Source of the DNA: Eutreptiella sp. 'Long Island Sound 2002'
Lineage: Eukaryota; Euglenozoa; Euglenophyceae; Eutreptiales; Eutreptiaceae
Assembly (NCBI GenBank): GCA_964036045.1
Contig: OZ038381.1
Coordinates: forward strand, 68,882,242-68,946,241
Direction: 5' to 3'
Length of the DNA stretch: 64,000 nt
The position numbers were made by a program, and so were the translations under genes. Under the pieces are notes generated by a model, which searched no databases, was not told where the DNA came from, and saw only the letters and a program-made list of their open reading frames with translations. The first letter of the stretch is position 1. Each line of letters opens with the position of its first letter. Positions 1 to 10,290 of this stretch are shown here, in pieces.

Positions 1-880
1 GTCTTCAGATTCAGCCTTAATACCGCCGCTCGCATTGCTACATCCGGCGCCTTCCTAATAGTCCCAAAGGTGTTACATGATGTCCCTTGAGACATTTTGA
101 ATGTGTTACCTATTCACGTGGCAATAGCGGAGGGTTTGGTCTAGCTCTTGGAGCTCACAAGAAGGGAGTTGCCTCGTAAAAACTCGCACATTCCCTCACT
201 TACGATCTTCAAGACCCCTTTGTCCTTGGCCAAAAGCAAAATATCATGTAGGTAGTGAATGAGAAAAATATCATCACGTTAGAACCTCGTCATCTACTAC
301 CGCAACAAGTCCCCTAAAGTCTCCTGTGAAATCAGGGCCGAGTAGCTCGACCCGAAAGGGAGGGACTGGAACTTAACCCCGTCCAAGCAGAACAAGTCCC
401 ACACTTCTTGTGGCATACGGAATGTCCAATAAAACTTGGTCACGTCAATCATGGTCCCAAACACCAGTCTTGTTCGCCTCATTTTCTCTATTGTGGCAAT
501 ACATCTGCCACCCAGGTAAGTGGTGACTTTTTGGGCTCAAGGAGGCCCTCATCAATTACAGTTCGCATGTCAACAATGAATGCACATTTTTGCGAACTCT
601 TCGGCTTCATAAATGAATTGCAATTCTTTTCCCGCAAAGCTCACGGTTCATGGAGGAGGCCATCTCTTACCAGTGCTTAGCAAGAGGTTTTGCATAATTG
701 GGTCACGGGGTGGACACGGTCCTTGGACGTCTCTTCATTCCCGTTTCGAATTAGACCGATCACACGTTTAGGGACACAACTGTTCCAAATCTTCTTGGGG
801 TTTTCATACGCCCCACAATGTCCATTTCCCGGTATCAGAGACCTCACCTTCTCTAGGTTCCGCATCGTCCTTATCATAAT
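1..880 (-). pseudogene. Reverse transcriptase remnant (DIRS/Ngaro-like)
   Basis: Minus-strand frames read as a decayed retroelement RT. The stretch 482-297 contains IDVTKFYWTFRMP followed by SLPFG..YS, matching the RT block with the first catalytic Asp and the LPFG block. The same frame continues past a stop to YLHD at 254-243, where a canonical RT has YLDD, and then a run resembling S.KS.T.P. Upstream, a FMKPKSSQKCAFIVD-like stretch (about 640-560) fits the fingers region. Several stops interrupt it. The SPKS-type block after the catalytic box is typical of DIRS-like and related RTs, but this family call is inference. The copy runs off the left edge of the window. Confidence 0.5.
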
Positions 881-2480
881 CTTCCTTCAGCACGTGCAAT
901 TCCGTGTCAGCCAGGTATCCCACTGCTTCCACCAGCATACGCTTTCATGGGGCTGTCTTATGGTGGTCATATAGTTGTCACCTGTCCCTGACCAAGATTA
1001 GTTGGATAGCGTTCCAGGATGGCCACCCCGGGGCACGGTTTATAAAGAATCCACTCCTGCCGCGAATTGGTCGGGTCCGGAAAGGCTCTCCACACATCAC
1101 GTTGTTGTCTGTGCTTAGGGATTCTTCAGCTTGATCGGGCCCGGACCGCCGGCGTGCGCTTTGGCGCTAGTACTCGCTCAGGGAGTCGGTTTTGGGCATC
1201 ATTGTCCCCCGGGTCTTTTCCATTGCTTCGTGAGTTGTGGATGCCGTTCCACCATCGCTAAGCAGCTCAATTGTGAACAATGCGACCGGGCAAATATCTT
1301 AGACATCCAGTTTGAGGGACTTTCTAGCATACATGTCTTTACTAATGCGGGTTGGAGCTCTTGGCCATTCCGAAACCGGTTAATCATTCCCTCCTCTGAG
1401 CATTGTAGGTAGCCACCGGCAGTTTCACCGGATCGCCAGCGGCACCACGACTCGATTGTGGTTGCAGGTGCCCCAGCTGGCAACAGCGTGGCGGCGCAAA
1501 GTCCGCGCCGCCTGTCACTTACTCGGAGGAAAACGTCGACCGCACAGCGCACGGTACGACAAAGGCAATGTGGCCCTACGTTGGGTCCGATTGCTACATG
1601 GCTGGGCAGTCAAAAAGATTCGGCGAAGCCCGAATAACGCAATATTCCCTTGGAGAGCTCGAAAGAATCATGGCAAAAGCAGCTTTCGGGATCAAAATGA
1701 CAAGATGTCGGTTGCAAGTACCTCTCGGCCAAGGGCTAAGCACGTGGAACCATACTGCACCACATGGATAACGTGTGTGTCAACAGTGGTGGTTGCCGTA
1801 ATGGTGTCACACAGTGTGCACAACCCTTGGGACCACATCATGTTTTCGGTTTCGATGAGACAACGGCAAGTGCAAGATGTCAGGCACATCGTTCACAGTA
1901 ATGGTGCAAGTTTCCTTTTTTGCAACGCAAAAGTTTGCAGCGGCACTACCCACCCGAAGGCCGCAAAACAAGGAGTATTGTGTTAGTGGAAGCAGCCCGG
2001 AAGTTCCGCATACCACCAACAAGGTCGTAGACGTAGGCACACGGAACGGGCAACCTAACACAAATGGTGTATGTGCCCCATGGCTGCATAATGTTAGACG
2101 ACAGCGGATGTCCCCAACAATAGCAGAGCGCAATTCACAATGATGATTCATCAGGCTGCAACACAATGGTAATTATGCAAAAATGAAATGGGGAATTGCA
2201 TAGGCAATAACAACCGACCGGTACCTCTGTACCTTGCGTGAATGGGGCATAGGTGGCCGTTACAATGGGGGATGAATATTTGCGCGAATTTACGCCGATT
2301 TTGAGGTTTTTTGAGGAAAGCGCCATATTTTTGGTTGCTCCTTAGGGACTTGAGGGGGTAAAAGTGAAGCTCCAGCTTCATTACGCATCATCCAGTGAAA
2401 GGCCCGCCCGAAACGCATCCACCATGCCCAAGCGGCGCCCAAAACGAAAGGTGGCAAAACCCGGCAAGCCTATGGCCGAT
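881..2480. other. No recognisable gene
   Basis: Short overlapping open frames on both strands (longest 176 codons, plus strand 1456-1986) show no motif I recognise and no consistent frame. A GCGCGAATTTACG stretch near 2282 resembles the AATTTCG motif sites listed separately. Confidence 0.4.
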
Positions 2481-3512
2481 TCATAGGCACGAATTCGTCG
2501 GCATTCGCACGAATTTCGTACGATTTTCGCACAAATTTTGTAGAAATTTCTTGCGACATCGGAACCGCTGCTCTAGGGGCTGAAGGTGCTGCATGTTGGT
2601 TAAAAGCCGTCTTCTCGTACGGGTTGCGTACCTTTGTATACTGACGGGCCCTTGCCCATTTTGCGCCTTTTTGGTCGCATCCCAACCATGCGCCGGCAGT
2701 CTATCATCAATGGTGTGGTTGTCCACAACCACTTGCCCCCGTAGTCTCCCCCGGAGTAGGCTTAGGCCCCCGCGGTTGCGCAACATGCGCTTCAGCCTCC
2801 GGTGATTCCCCTCCATGGCAAAGCAGAAGAACTTCGACAAGATTCTCCACTTCTTTGCAAAAAAATACATGTGGTCAATTGAAAGATGCGTCCACAAAAC
2901 TTTGCCCCGTTAGAGCTCATTGTGGGCAGCACCCATGGCTATGCCATGTCTCCGGAGCCGCCCCAAGTCAGCTCCCAAGAACCATGCGGAACGCCAAGCG
3001 AACACACACAGACTTGCAAAATCCTCTCACCACGTCTTGCGCACCGACTCCAAACTTTTCCTTGCAACTTGATGCTGCCTTTCACTGAGGTGTTGTAGGC
3101 AAGCATTGATTACCTTTTCCCATCCTCTGTTCGTCATGAAGTGGATGGCAGCAACACACTCCATCCTTACCCTCCGTTTGCTGTTTGCCTTCTCATTGCT
3201 TAATGAGGCACGGGTGCAAGTTCTTGCAGCAAGTCGTGCCTCATCTAAAATTGGCTGCGGCATGGTGCGTGCCACAGTGGCCGATGCCTTATGTGTCAAT
3301 TGTACAACCAGGTCCCGGGTCTCGTTTATGCAGCACAACAGGGCACGGAGGACCCCATGGAGGCCATAATGAGGCACTCGCCTATCCCCTCTAATGGTCT
3401 CATTTATAGCACCTGTGGCAACAACCCCTATCCAGTCCGCGCCTCTTGCACTTGACGTGCCAAAGGTAGGAAGGCAAAGAGCACGGCTCTGCATGGAGAC
3501 CCCGCACACCAT
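2481..3512 (-). pseudogene. Decayed ORF with MEGxHRRLKRMLRN block
   Basis: Two open stretches, 3512-3027 and 2897-2481, lie in the same minus-strand frame. Two nonsense codons separate them: a TGA after VRKTW and a TAA about 35 codons later. Read through, this is about 340 codons with normal composition. The second part has CFAMEGNHRRLKRMLRN, then GGLSLLRGRL, a VVDNHTIDD block and a basic YATRTRRRLL tail. The S/A-M-E-x-x-H/N-x-x-L-K layout loosely recalls the C-terminal domain of plant CACTA transposase-associated proteins (MFPFERFMGVLKKYV type), but that is a guess. The product is not identified. It is most likely a dead copy of a transposon-encoded protein. Confidence 0.45.
2490..2550. repeat. 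AATTTCGTACG motif cluster, site 1
   Basis: A cluster of CGAATTCG, GAATTTCGTACG and related A/T plus CG palindromic words. The same words recur at 4403-4450, 6066-6130 and 10254-10290. Function unknown; the cluster overlaps the end of the decayed minus-strand reading frame. Confidence 0.5.
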
Positions 3513-4394
3513 GGCTCAAGGGGATCCCGCCTTCCAGTTTTGGCAGCCCGCCATGAGCACATGCGCTTTCCCATCTACACACTTGGAAAAGAAAGGTACC
3601 GCCTATCATTCCCCCCCGCATTTTTTTTACGGTTGCGGCCTTGCGCAACTCATCATCAAAATATATTTCTTGGGAGGCCGCATAGGGGGTCTTTCACTTT
3701 TCACCGCGCCCTAGTGGCCTCCAACTTGATAGTTGGTTGGGGCTGGCGGTCTGGCCAAGCATGCAATGGACATACGAGGCCTCATGCCTCGATGTACCAT
3801 CCACCACAATAGGCAGCCAATGCAGCCGTCGGTACCCAGGCTGCGTGATGTCGGAGGGTGGGGGTGGTCGACACTTTTACAAGTGCCCCATGCTGTCAGG
3901 GGGGTAGCAGGCCACACCATAGATGGCCGTGTCGTCTCTTGTATAGGTAGTGAACGCCCGGGACTCCGGTGAAGCGAGCTGCCGAAGCATGCCGTACACT
4001 TGTTCCCATACCACCCCGTACGTCAAGCCCCCCACCAGGTACGGCCTCTGTCCTACAGAGGTGCAACGACCGGATCCGCCAAAGGGCCATAATCAACATC
4101 TCCTCCGTGCCGGGCTCAGCCCGCACGGTCCGTGTAACTCTTGTCTCCGGGGTAAGAACTATTTGCACGGTATCGGGCAAGTACCTGACGGTGTAGGGTG
4201 TTGCAAGATCCCTGCTAACAAGTTGATGGAAGTTTTGTAGGCGCCTCCGTCGCGTGCGATCGGCTACCAAATGGAAATGCCCCTTGGGCCAAGCCCCGCC
4301 ACCACGCCCCATTGTGTGGGAAGGAAACCCTGTGGAAATGCAGAGGATACTACGCAACACCCTACGGTCTCGATGCACAAGGTGACTAAACTCG
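3513..4394. other. Intergenic or decayed; weak minus-strand frame
   Basis: A 160-codon minus-strand frame (4378-3896) begins with plausible protein sequence (QNFHQLVSRDLATPYTVRYL) and becomes low-quality later. It may be a frameshifted 5' part of the neighbouring pseudogene. No motif is recognised. Confidence 0.25.
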
Positions 4395-5965
4395 GTGAGA
4401 TCCGCGCGAAATTTGTACGAATTTCATACGGCTTTCACACAAAATTCCGTATTCACACACGTGTGCAAGAAAGAATACCCCCTGTGCGGGTGCAGATATG
4501 GAACCACAGTGCATAATCGGCTCATTGAGTGCCCGGTGTGGGAACCGGAGTTTCGAAAGGTGTGCACGAATAGCTGGGGGGACTGGGCCACCCAAATGGA
4601 GGATTGGTACAATAAGGCTACGCCAGAGGACAAGCACGGTATCAGTAAATTGCAGATCCCGGAAAGCCTGATTGAGGCACTGCAGCCTGACCAGAAGCGT
4701 GAATTGTGATGCCAAGTGGCCGAACACCAATACCTGGCAATGATAGGGGTGACACAGCTCAGGGGCACACTACCCATGCTGCCAAAGGACCCGGCGTAGG
4801 AGGAAGGAAACAGAGGATCGGCAAGGTATGGGGCGCTTCGGGCACGAAAGGTGAGTCCCAATGTGACGGAGAAGAACCTCAAAGAGCAAGTGCACTATTG
4901 ACCGCAAGTGCGCACAACCCGGGTAGCCAAGACGGGCAAACAATGTAAGGACTCCACAGCCCCACTATGCCAGGTGCACAATGAAGTAAAAGTATATGCG
5001 GCAGGAGATATGACAAGGAAAAAGAAAAGGCAGCTGCTGTACATACCGGGGTCCCCCATAATGCAGACCACAAGGGCAGACGATTTGCGCGTGCAAATTT
5101 GTCAAATGTTACAGCCGCGGTGGTCCATACTGTATGGGCCAAGAAACCACATGCAGATAGGAGGATATCAGATCACCAAGACCACCATAGAGCGGGCAGA
5201 GACGGATGCCAGAACCGTCTTAGCTATGCGTTACAAGGTAGGGGTCGCCATGCACAACATGGTACGGTGGATGCCGCATATCCTTAAATGGAGACATTAC
5301 TACAAGCAACAGAAAAAGACGATGTGCCATCAAGAAACCAAAGGAATAGTGCAACAAGTGTTCCGCAAATGGTATGGACAGGGGCAGGTGCAAATGCGGC
5401 ACTACAATACCCAAAATATGATGTCACCGCAACCGGCATGGGATGCGTGGGAAGAGTAGGCAACGCGACTGTGGAACCAGTCTACAAAAAAGATACTAGA
5501 ATGCACTTACCGTACGGTAAAGGACGAGGTTCGACACTACATTCTAAAGCTGTTGGCAGAGCACGAGTGAGCTGTAGCCATGCTGCGCGCAGATGCGGTT
5601 AATGCCAGCCGCAAAGGGTGCCCTAAGGATGGGAATGAGTTTGGTACTGACGGCAACAGGGCACAAAAGAGACGGAAGATAGAACATGACAGTGTGTCGT
5701 GAGGGAGAGGGGTAAAAAGCACACAGTGGACCAAATTGGAGGGTGAAAGGATGGAGCACCTTGGAAAGTAGAATGAATCTATGGGTCGCAACATCACAGA
5801 AGAATACGTGAGCTTCACCGACAACATAAGGCCGTTAGGCGTGGCACTACGTAGTGCATATGCAAGGGGTAGACCAAGCAGGTATTGAACAGAGACAATT
5901 CCCCAGGTAAAGCTGGAACACATGATAAATGTGGAACCCTCGTTTGTACTATATGCCCTACTTCT
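4395..5965 (+). pseudogene. Decayed ORF, zinc-finger-like start, possible LINE tail
   Basis: One plus-strand frame stays protein-like for about 520 codons, broken only by nonsense codons (first near 4707, then within 4798-4890, near 5457, and several to 5890). The first part has C(x7)CGC(x5)H(x5)CP followed by W and R positions. This resembles the C-x-x-C..H..C finger often found after the RT of LINEs and other non-LTR elements. The middle (about 4908-5459) is a 183-codon uninterrupted basic stretch with many Gln, His and Met residues, and a later piece contains KRRKIE, a nuclear-localisation-like run. No catalytic motif is seen, so function is unassigned. Every stop could derive from CAG, CGA or TGG by a C-to-T or G-to-A change, consistent with deamination decay. 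Confidence 0.4.
4403..4450. repeat. AATTTCGTACG motif cluster, site 2
   Basis: Contains CGCGAAATTTGTACGAATTT followed by CATACGG and an AAAATTCCG word. Same word family as sites at 2490, 6066 and 10254. Confidence 0.45.
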
Positions 5966-6065
5966 TGACCCGGGCTGTTGCCCGAGAGCTCACATTATAC
6001 TCATCGACCTTGTTGAGCTTGAGGGAGAAAAAAAATCTTTTGTATTCACACACTTGCCCTAGACA

Positions 6066-6130
6066 TTCGTTCGTACGAAATTCGTCCGAAATTGGTGCGA
6101 ATTTCGTACGAGTTTGGTGCGAATTTCGTC
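6066..6130. repeat. AATTTCGTACG motif cluster, site 3
   Basis: Contains CGTACGAAATTCGTCCGAAA and GCGAATTTCGTACGAG, with alternating direct and inverted GAATTTCG words. The best-developed of the four sites. Confidence 0.5.
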
Positions 6131-6436
6131 GAAGTTGTCCTTTTTTCGCGTGAAACATCCTACGGCTCGTTTCTAATTGCCTTCACCGTCAGAAAAATGC
6201 AACCTCCTTGTTCACTAGGCTTCTTGGCACCCACAACAGAACACACTCTCAAGACGGCAGCCGCAGGAGAACAAGACGGGGAAAGAGCCATGTGCAATGT
6301 GCAAGTAGCCGGCACAGTAAAATATGACATCACGTCCGTTGCAAACTTTGCAAAGTGGGGGGGGGGGTACCCCGCATGTACTTCCAACCTCCCATTCGGG
6401 CGTCGCCAAAGGGGGGGGGTCGGGCCGTACTTGCAT

Positions 6437-6464
6437 GTACATATATACATATATACATATGTAC
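6437..6464. repeat. 28-bp TA-rich palindrome
   Basis: A GTACATATATAC...ATATGTAC inverted repeat that is almost perfectly self-complementary. It probably arose from a (CATATA)n microsatellite and could extrude as a hairpin. Confidence 0.6.
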
Positions 6465-6819
6465 AAACAACATTCGTGCAGGTTGTATGGCACAAGAGGT
6501 CCCGAGGTCAAGGGCGGAACTACACCCCCCCACCCTGCGGTAGAATTGCGGCCACCGTAGCCCTGGGAGCTCTGCTCCTCCGTCCCAAACTTGGCGTCCA
6601 ACGCCGCCGCCATGAGGCGGCGGGGGGGATACTGCTGCAGGAGCTGCTTGCAGTTTAGTTGACCCCTGGCCAGATCAGGAGTTACTGTCCCAACCTCTAG
6701 GTCCATCTGGTTCTACAATAGTGCCATGCGTAGGCCCGTGGTGACGGCCGACATCTATCCGTGTGCCGCCTCAGCGTGTGCATGCCCCAGCCAAGAGGAA
6801 CCGAGTGCCAGCAGCGTTG

Positions 6820-6861
6820 CCCCCCCCCCCCCCCCTCCCACCACCACCACCACCACCACTT
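6820..6861 (+). repeat. Poly-C run plus (CCA)n
   Basis: Sixteen C followed by about eight CCA units, directly upstream of the minisatellite ORF. Confidence 0.85.
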
Positions 6862-6897
6862 TCTGAGTGTCTATTTTTTTTCGATTTTATTTCGTCC

Positions 6898-7698
6898 ATG
6901 GCTGAGCTGTGGTTCCGGAGGAGGGCAATCCCTCTCTGGAAAGAAGTTCGGTCAATAGCCAAAGCCCCGATGGAGAATGGTGCTCATTCAATTGCCAAGG
7001 CCCCAGTGGAGAACGGTGTTCACTCAATTGCCAAGGCCCCAGTGGAGACTAGTGTTCAGTCGGTTGCCAAAGCCCCGATGGAGATTGGTGCTCATTCAAT
7101 TGCCAAGGCCCCAGTGGAGAATGGTGTTCAGTCGGTCACCAAGGCCCCGGTGGAGAATGGTGCTCATTCAATTGCCAAGGCCCCAGTGGAGAATGGTGCT
7201 CAGTCAATTGCCAAGGCCCTGGTGGAGAATGGTGCTGAGTCGGTCGCCAAGGCCCCGGTGGAGATTGGTGCTCAGTCAATTGTCAAGGCCATGATGGAGA
7301 ATGGTGCTCAGGCAATTGCCACAGCCCCGGTGGAGAGTGGTGCTCGGTCGATTGCCAAGGCCCTGGTGGAGAATGGTGTTCAGTCAATTGCGACCGCCCC
7401 GTTGGAGGATGGTGCTCAGTCAATTTCCAAGGCCCCGGTGGAGAACACGGACTTATTGAGCGTTGACCTCTGTCGTGTCCTGTCTGCCAAGGAAGATAGC
7501 AGGCAGATGCTGCGGATGCAGAAAAGGGGCAGCAATTACTTCATCGAGTGGATCCCGGACAACATCCGGAGCACGGAGCTTGACAAGCACATGTGCAGGT
7601 GCAAAGCAGGGGCAACGGTTACTTTGTCGGGTGGATGCCTGACAACACCCAGGGTACGGAGGTTGACAGGCAGATGTGCAGGCACAGAACAAGGGTAG
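6898..7698 (+). CDS. Repeat protein of 12-residue units, unknown function
   Basis: From the ATG at 6898 the frame encodes 266 residues. After MAELWFRRRAIPLWKEV it is about 14 tandem copies of a 12-residue unit, consensus SIAKAPVENGAQ, followed by a short non-repetitive tail. The frame also extends upstream to 6763 with non-ATG codons through poly-Pro/His sequence; I chose the ATG because it follows that low-complexity run. No signal peptide or membrane segment is visible. The repeats stay in frame because the unit is 36 bp. Many differences between units are conservative (Val/Met, Ala/Val, Asn/Ile). After the repeats a second, ~83-bp repeat loses frame, so the C-terminus may be frameshifted. 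It may be an expressed structural repeat protein or only an open minisatellite. Confidence 0.4.
   Translation: MAELWFRRRAIPLWKEVRSIAKAPMENGAHSIAKAPVENGVHSIAKAPVETSVQSVAKAPMEIGAHSIAKAPVENGVQSVTKAPVENGAHSIAKAPVENGAQSIAKALVENGAESVAKAPVEIGAQSIVKAMMENGAQAIATAPVESGARSIAKALVENGVQSIATAPLEDGAQSISKAPVENTDLLSVDLCRVLSAKEDSRQMLRMQKRGSNYFIEWIPDNIRSTELDKHMCRCKAGATVTLSGGCLTTPRVRRLTGRCAGTEQG
6950..7446 (+). repeat. 36-bp minisatellite, ~14 units
   Basis: Unit resembles TCAATTGCCAAGGCCCCAGT plus GGAGAATGGTGCTCAT. Unit boundaries fall every 36 bases and copies differ by a few substitutions without indels. Confidence 0.9.
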
Positions 7699-7770
7699 CA
7701 GCGACTTCGTCAACTGCACCCCCGATGATATTTCGTGGAACCGGACACCAAGGTGGAGCATGAGTAATTT
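7517..7770 (+). repeat. ~83-bp degenerate tandem repeat, 3 units
   Basis: Units start near 7520, 7604 and 7686 with CAGAA/AAGC..GGGGCA words. The encoded pieces are similar (NYFIEWIPDN, GYFVGWMPDN, SDFVNCTPDD) but lie in different frames, so an indel between units broke the frame. Confidence 0.65.
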
Positions 7771-8474
7771 CAAAAATACATGATTACATGCCAGACAGAC
7801 CTATTCAACACATTGACACTGTGGGGGTTTGATTTTGCCGGATCTCAGAGGCACTTGAACCAGGGTTTTACGTGTAAGCCTCAGATTTTCAAAAACTATG
7901 CCAACGAGATCTGTGACATCCCACACAGGGGTGTGATAATGAATGTTGCCTTGATTGAGTAGCACTATATATTACAGGCAGAGCAGGCTTTTTGTTGTAG
8001 ACCGGACTACTGCTTGGGACGGTCGTTCACACTGGGGCGAGGCCTGTGGCTGTGGCCTCTCCCCATTATTCAGGTTGTCACCGGCTGAGGTCATTGAGGA
8101 CCCGTCCTGCGTTTTGTTTGGTTACAGGCAACCGAACATAGTTCTTCAGGGCCCCTCCGGCCCTAACCCCACTACCTGCGGTTTCTCTAAGTGTTGGCAA
8201 CGACCAGTCAGCCGTCACTAGTTCTGGGTGACGCTGACGTATGGGCACATCTGGTTTCCTATGACCTGTTGTTGAATTCCCGAAGACCGAATGAGTGTCG
8301 GGGAGCACTGTAGAGCCTCTGCAGCGCCTTTAAGCATCATTGGTGGGTCTCCAACCGGGGTGACTCGGAATGCATGATTTTCTTTATATAATGGCGTTAT
8401 ATAGTGGTGTTTTGTAAGCTGAGCTGACCTGTGCACAGTGAATCCGAGACACCAATCGAACCGCATATGGATGT
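7771..8474. other. No recognisable gene
   Basis: Only short open frames without motifs. No strong repeat within this stretch. Confidence 0.4.
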
Positions 8475-8580
8475 GCTGCAGTGCAGCAGAACAATGCACT
8501 GATTGTGGTAATGACCATGCGCCTGTGACACGGGGGCGTATGCGAGCCCAGTATCCGTTGCATCATGGCCCACCACCACC
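8475..8580 (+). repeat. Dispersed repeat, copy 1
   Basis: GCTGCAGTGCAGC...ACTGA...TGGTAATGACCA...GGGGGCGTATGCGAGCCCAG...CCGTTGC.TCATGGCCC matches 14214-14305 with substitutions and a small length difference. A fragment of an unidentified dispersed element. Confidence 0.6.
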
Positions 8581-9101
8581 ACCCTCTCGGCCATCGGCCC
8601 CTCGGGCTCCCACTCTGTTGTCGGTCCGGATGCCCTGCCCCCCGGGGCCTTTGCCCGCTGCCCCTACCGCTCCAAGGTTTTCACCTTGGCGGTGAGGCGG
8701 TCCTTGTTGCGGCGAAGGGCGTCACGCTCGGCGTCACGCTCCACCTCAGCGACCCACCTTTCATTGTTCGCCTTAGCAAGGCGCTGCTCCATGTCCCTGA
8801 CGCCGGCCTCTGCGCTTATGGCCCGGACCTGCAACGGCTGTGACTGCTGCTACTGCGACTGCTGCCATTCGGCCACATCCCCCCCCGGCAGCTCACGTGG
8901 CGCCCGCTCGGCGGGGCTGCTTGTACGGGGGGCCTTGGGGGGGGGGCGTGTCTGTTGGGGCGGGGGCTTTCCGCTTTGGGCCGCGAGGGGTGGGGGAGGC
9001 GTCCACATCCTCCCCCTCGACATCAATGACGTCAACCCCCCCCCCCCCTACCCCGCATCTTCTCCACATGGAAGCGCATGGCAAGCCTTGCCACTTCCAC
9101 C
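8581..9101. other. Low-complexity C/G-rich sequence
   Basis: Runs of C and G, CCACC repeats and Pro/Gly-coding frames. The open frames here (including the plus-strand one at 8686-9615) follow composition, not homology. Confidence 0.5.
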
Positions 9102-9931
9102 TAAACCCCACCCCCCAAATAGCGTACCCCCCCCAAATAGTGTACCCCCCCAAATAGTGTACCCCCCTTGGCTTAATGAGCGTTTTGCCAAATACTGTAC
9201 CCCCTTTTCATCACATACAAGCAAACGAAACACAAACAGATTCAGGATACGGTCTCAACACCACTGCACCGCAGCTCACTTGAAGAAAGTGGTGAATGTG
9301 GTTTGCATCTTTCCATTGGAGACACTACTGGAGGCATGGGACACAACATCCGAAGGTGCTGCTCCAGCTCCATCAACCCCTGTGACACACACATCCGCAT
9401 CAGCCACTGCTTTGGTTACTAGCACACGCTTTTCTGAGGCTGAAACACGTTGGGTGTTGGCCTCCTCAAGAATCTTAGCAACATCATCCAAAATGTTATA
9501 CAATGTATCTTTCCACGTGGCAAAGAAGTACACATCTAGGTACTCTAAAAAAGAAGTGGTTCCTTTAGTCAGGTATGCGGCAGACCCAAGTGTTTGCTGC
9601 ATGGAACATGGATAACACCTCTTTCTCAAAATGGGCACCCAGCGCATCCGCCAACAGTACCTTTTTGTGAGGGTGTTGTTTTACAGCGCGTTTCCACAGT
9701 GGCACATACACTGTCTCCATGCCCTTCACATCCATCCAGGCTTCTTCCGGAAAATGAACCACAACCCTGCTGAAACCCTGAAACCTGAAACCCCACTGCA
9801 AAGGGGGTTGAGGGTGAGGGTGACAGCGAAACACCCAGACAGTGTACCCCCCCAAATAGTGTACCCCCCTGGCCCTATTAAGCGTCAGGCAAATACCGTA
9901 CCCCGGGGTATGTTATTTGGGGGGGGGTTTA
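9102..9931 (-). mobile_element. Decayed pogo/Tc1-mariner-type DNA transposon
   Basis: The left end reads TAAACCCCACCCCCCAAATA then GCGTACCCC. The right end, reverse-complemented from 9931, reads TAAACCCCCCCCCAAATAAC then ATACCCC. These are inverted ends with a TA dinucleotide at each outer edge, as expected for Tc1/mariner-superfamily insertions. Inside each end are copies of an AAATAGTGTACCCCCC word followed by a similar TTAA/GAGCG..CAAATAC.GTACCCC block, i.e. subterminal repeats. A broken pogo-like transposase lies between on the minus strand. At 830 bp the element is too short to be autonomous. Confidence 0.6.
9276..9756 (-). pseudogene. Pogo-like DDE transposase fragment
   Basis: Two overlapping minus-strand frames form one protein after a frameshift near 9570-9640. 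The first has FPEEAWMDVKGMETVYVPLW and VLLADALGAHFEKEV. This matches the DDE_1 layout in which LL.D..GAH holds the second catalytic Asp. The second frame has GTTSFLEYLDVYFFATWKDT, matching the TT..LQPLDV..F..FK block that holds the third catalytic residue. The DNA-binding half and first catalytic Asp are absent. The family assignment rests on this motif order. It sits inside the 9102-9931 inverted-end element and was presumably its transposase. Confidence 0.6.
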
Positions 9932-10253
9932 CTCCACCCTCCGCTGCTCCCACCCCACAACCGCGGCCAGCAGACCGACCATGGGCGCGGTCACGGTCCC
10001 CCCTCCCCAATCCCCGTCACACCTGTGTGCACCCGCTAGTGCCCGCTCACCAGCCGGTAGGCAAACATGCCCATCAGTGTTTGCCTTGGCAGGTTGGAAC
10101 CCCCCTTGACCACAAGGGGGCAGGGGAAGGGGATGCGGAGGTTGGCGTGCACCCCGTGGTCCTCCACGGCCAGCTCCCACACCTCAGAGAGATGCTTGTG
10201 CCGCCCGTCGGGGCCACGCGCAAGCTTTTGCCGCCAGGGTGACCCGGACGAGG

Positions 10254-10290
10254 GGCGAATTTCGTACGAATTTCACAGAAAATTTTCCCC
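10254..10290. repeat. AATTTCGTACG motif cluster, site 4
   Basis: GGGCGAATTTCGTACGAATT followed by TCACAGAAAATTTTCC. Shares its core with the three sites to the left. Confidence 0.45.

Noticed and set aside
2481-5965. Alternative genetic code with stop reassignment
   Set aside because: The intact GST ends in TGA and the LINE ORFs in TGA and TAG, and these long ORFs contain no internal stops, so the stops elsewhere are pseudogene damage.
8686-9615. 309-codon plus-strand ORF
   Set aside because: Runs through C/G homopolymers and across the transposon end, opposite the better supported transposase fragment.
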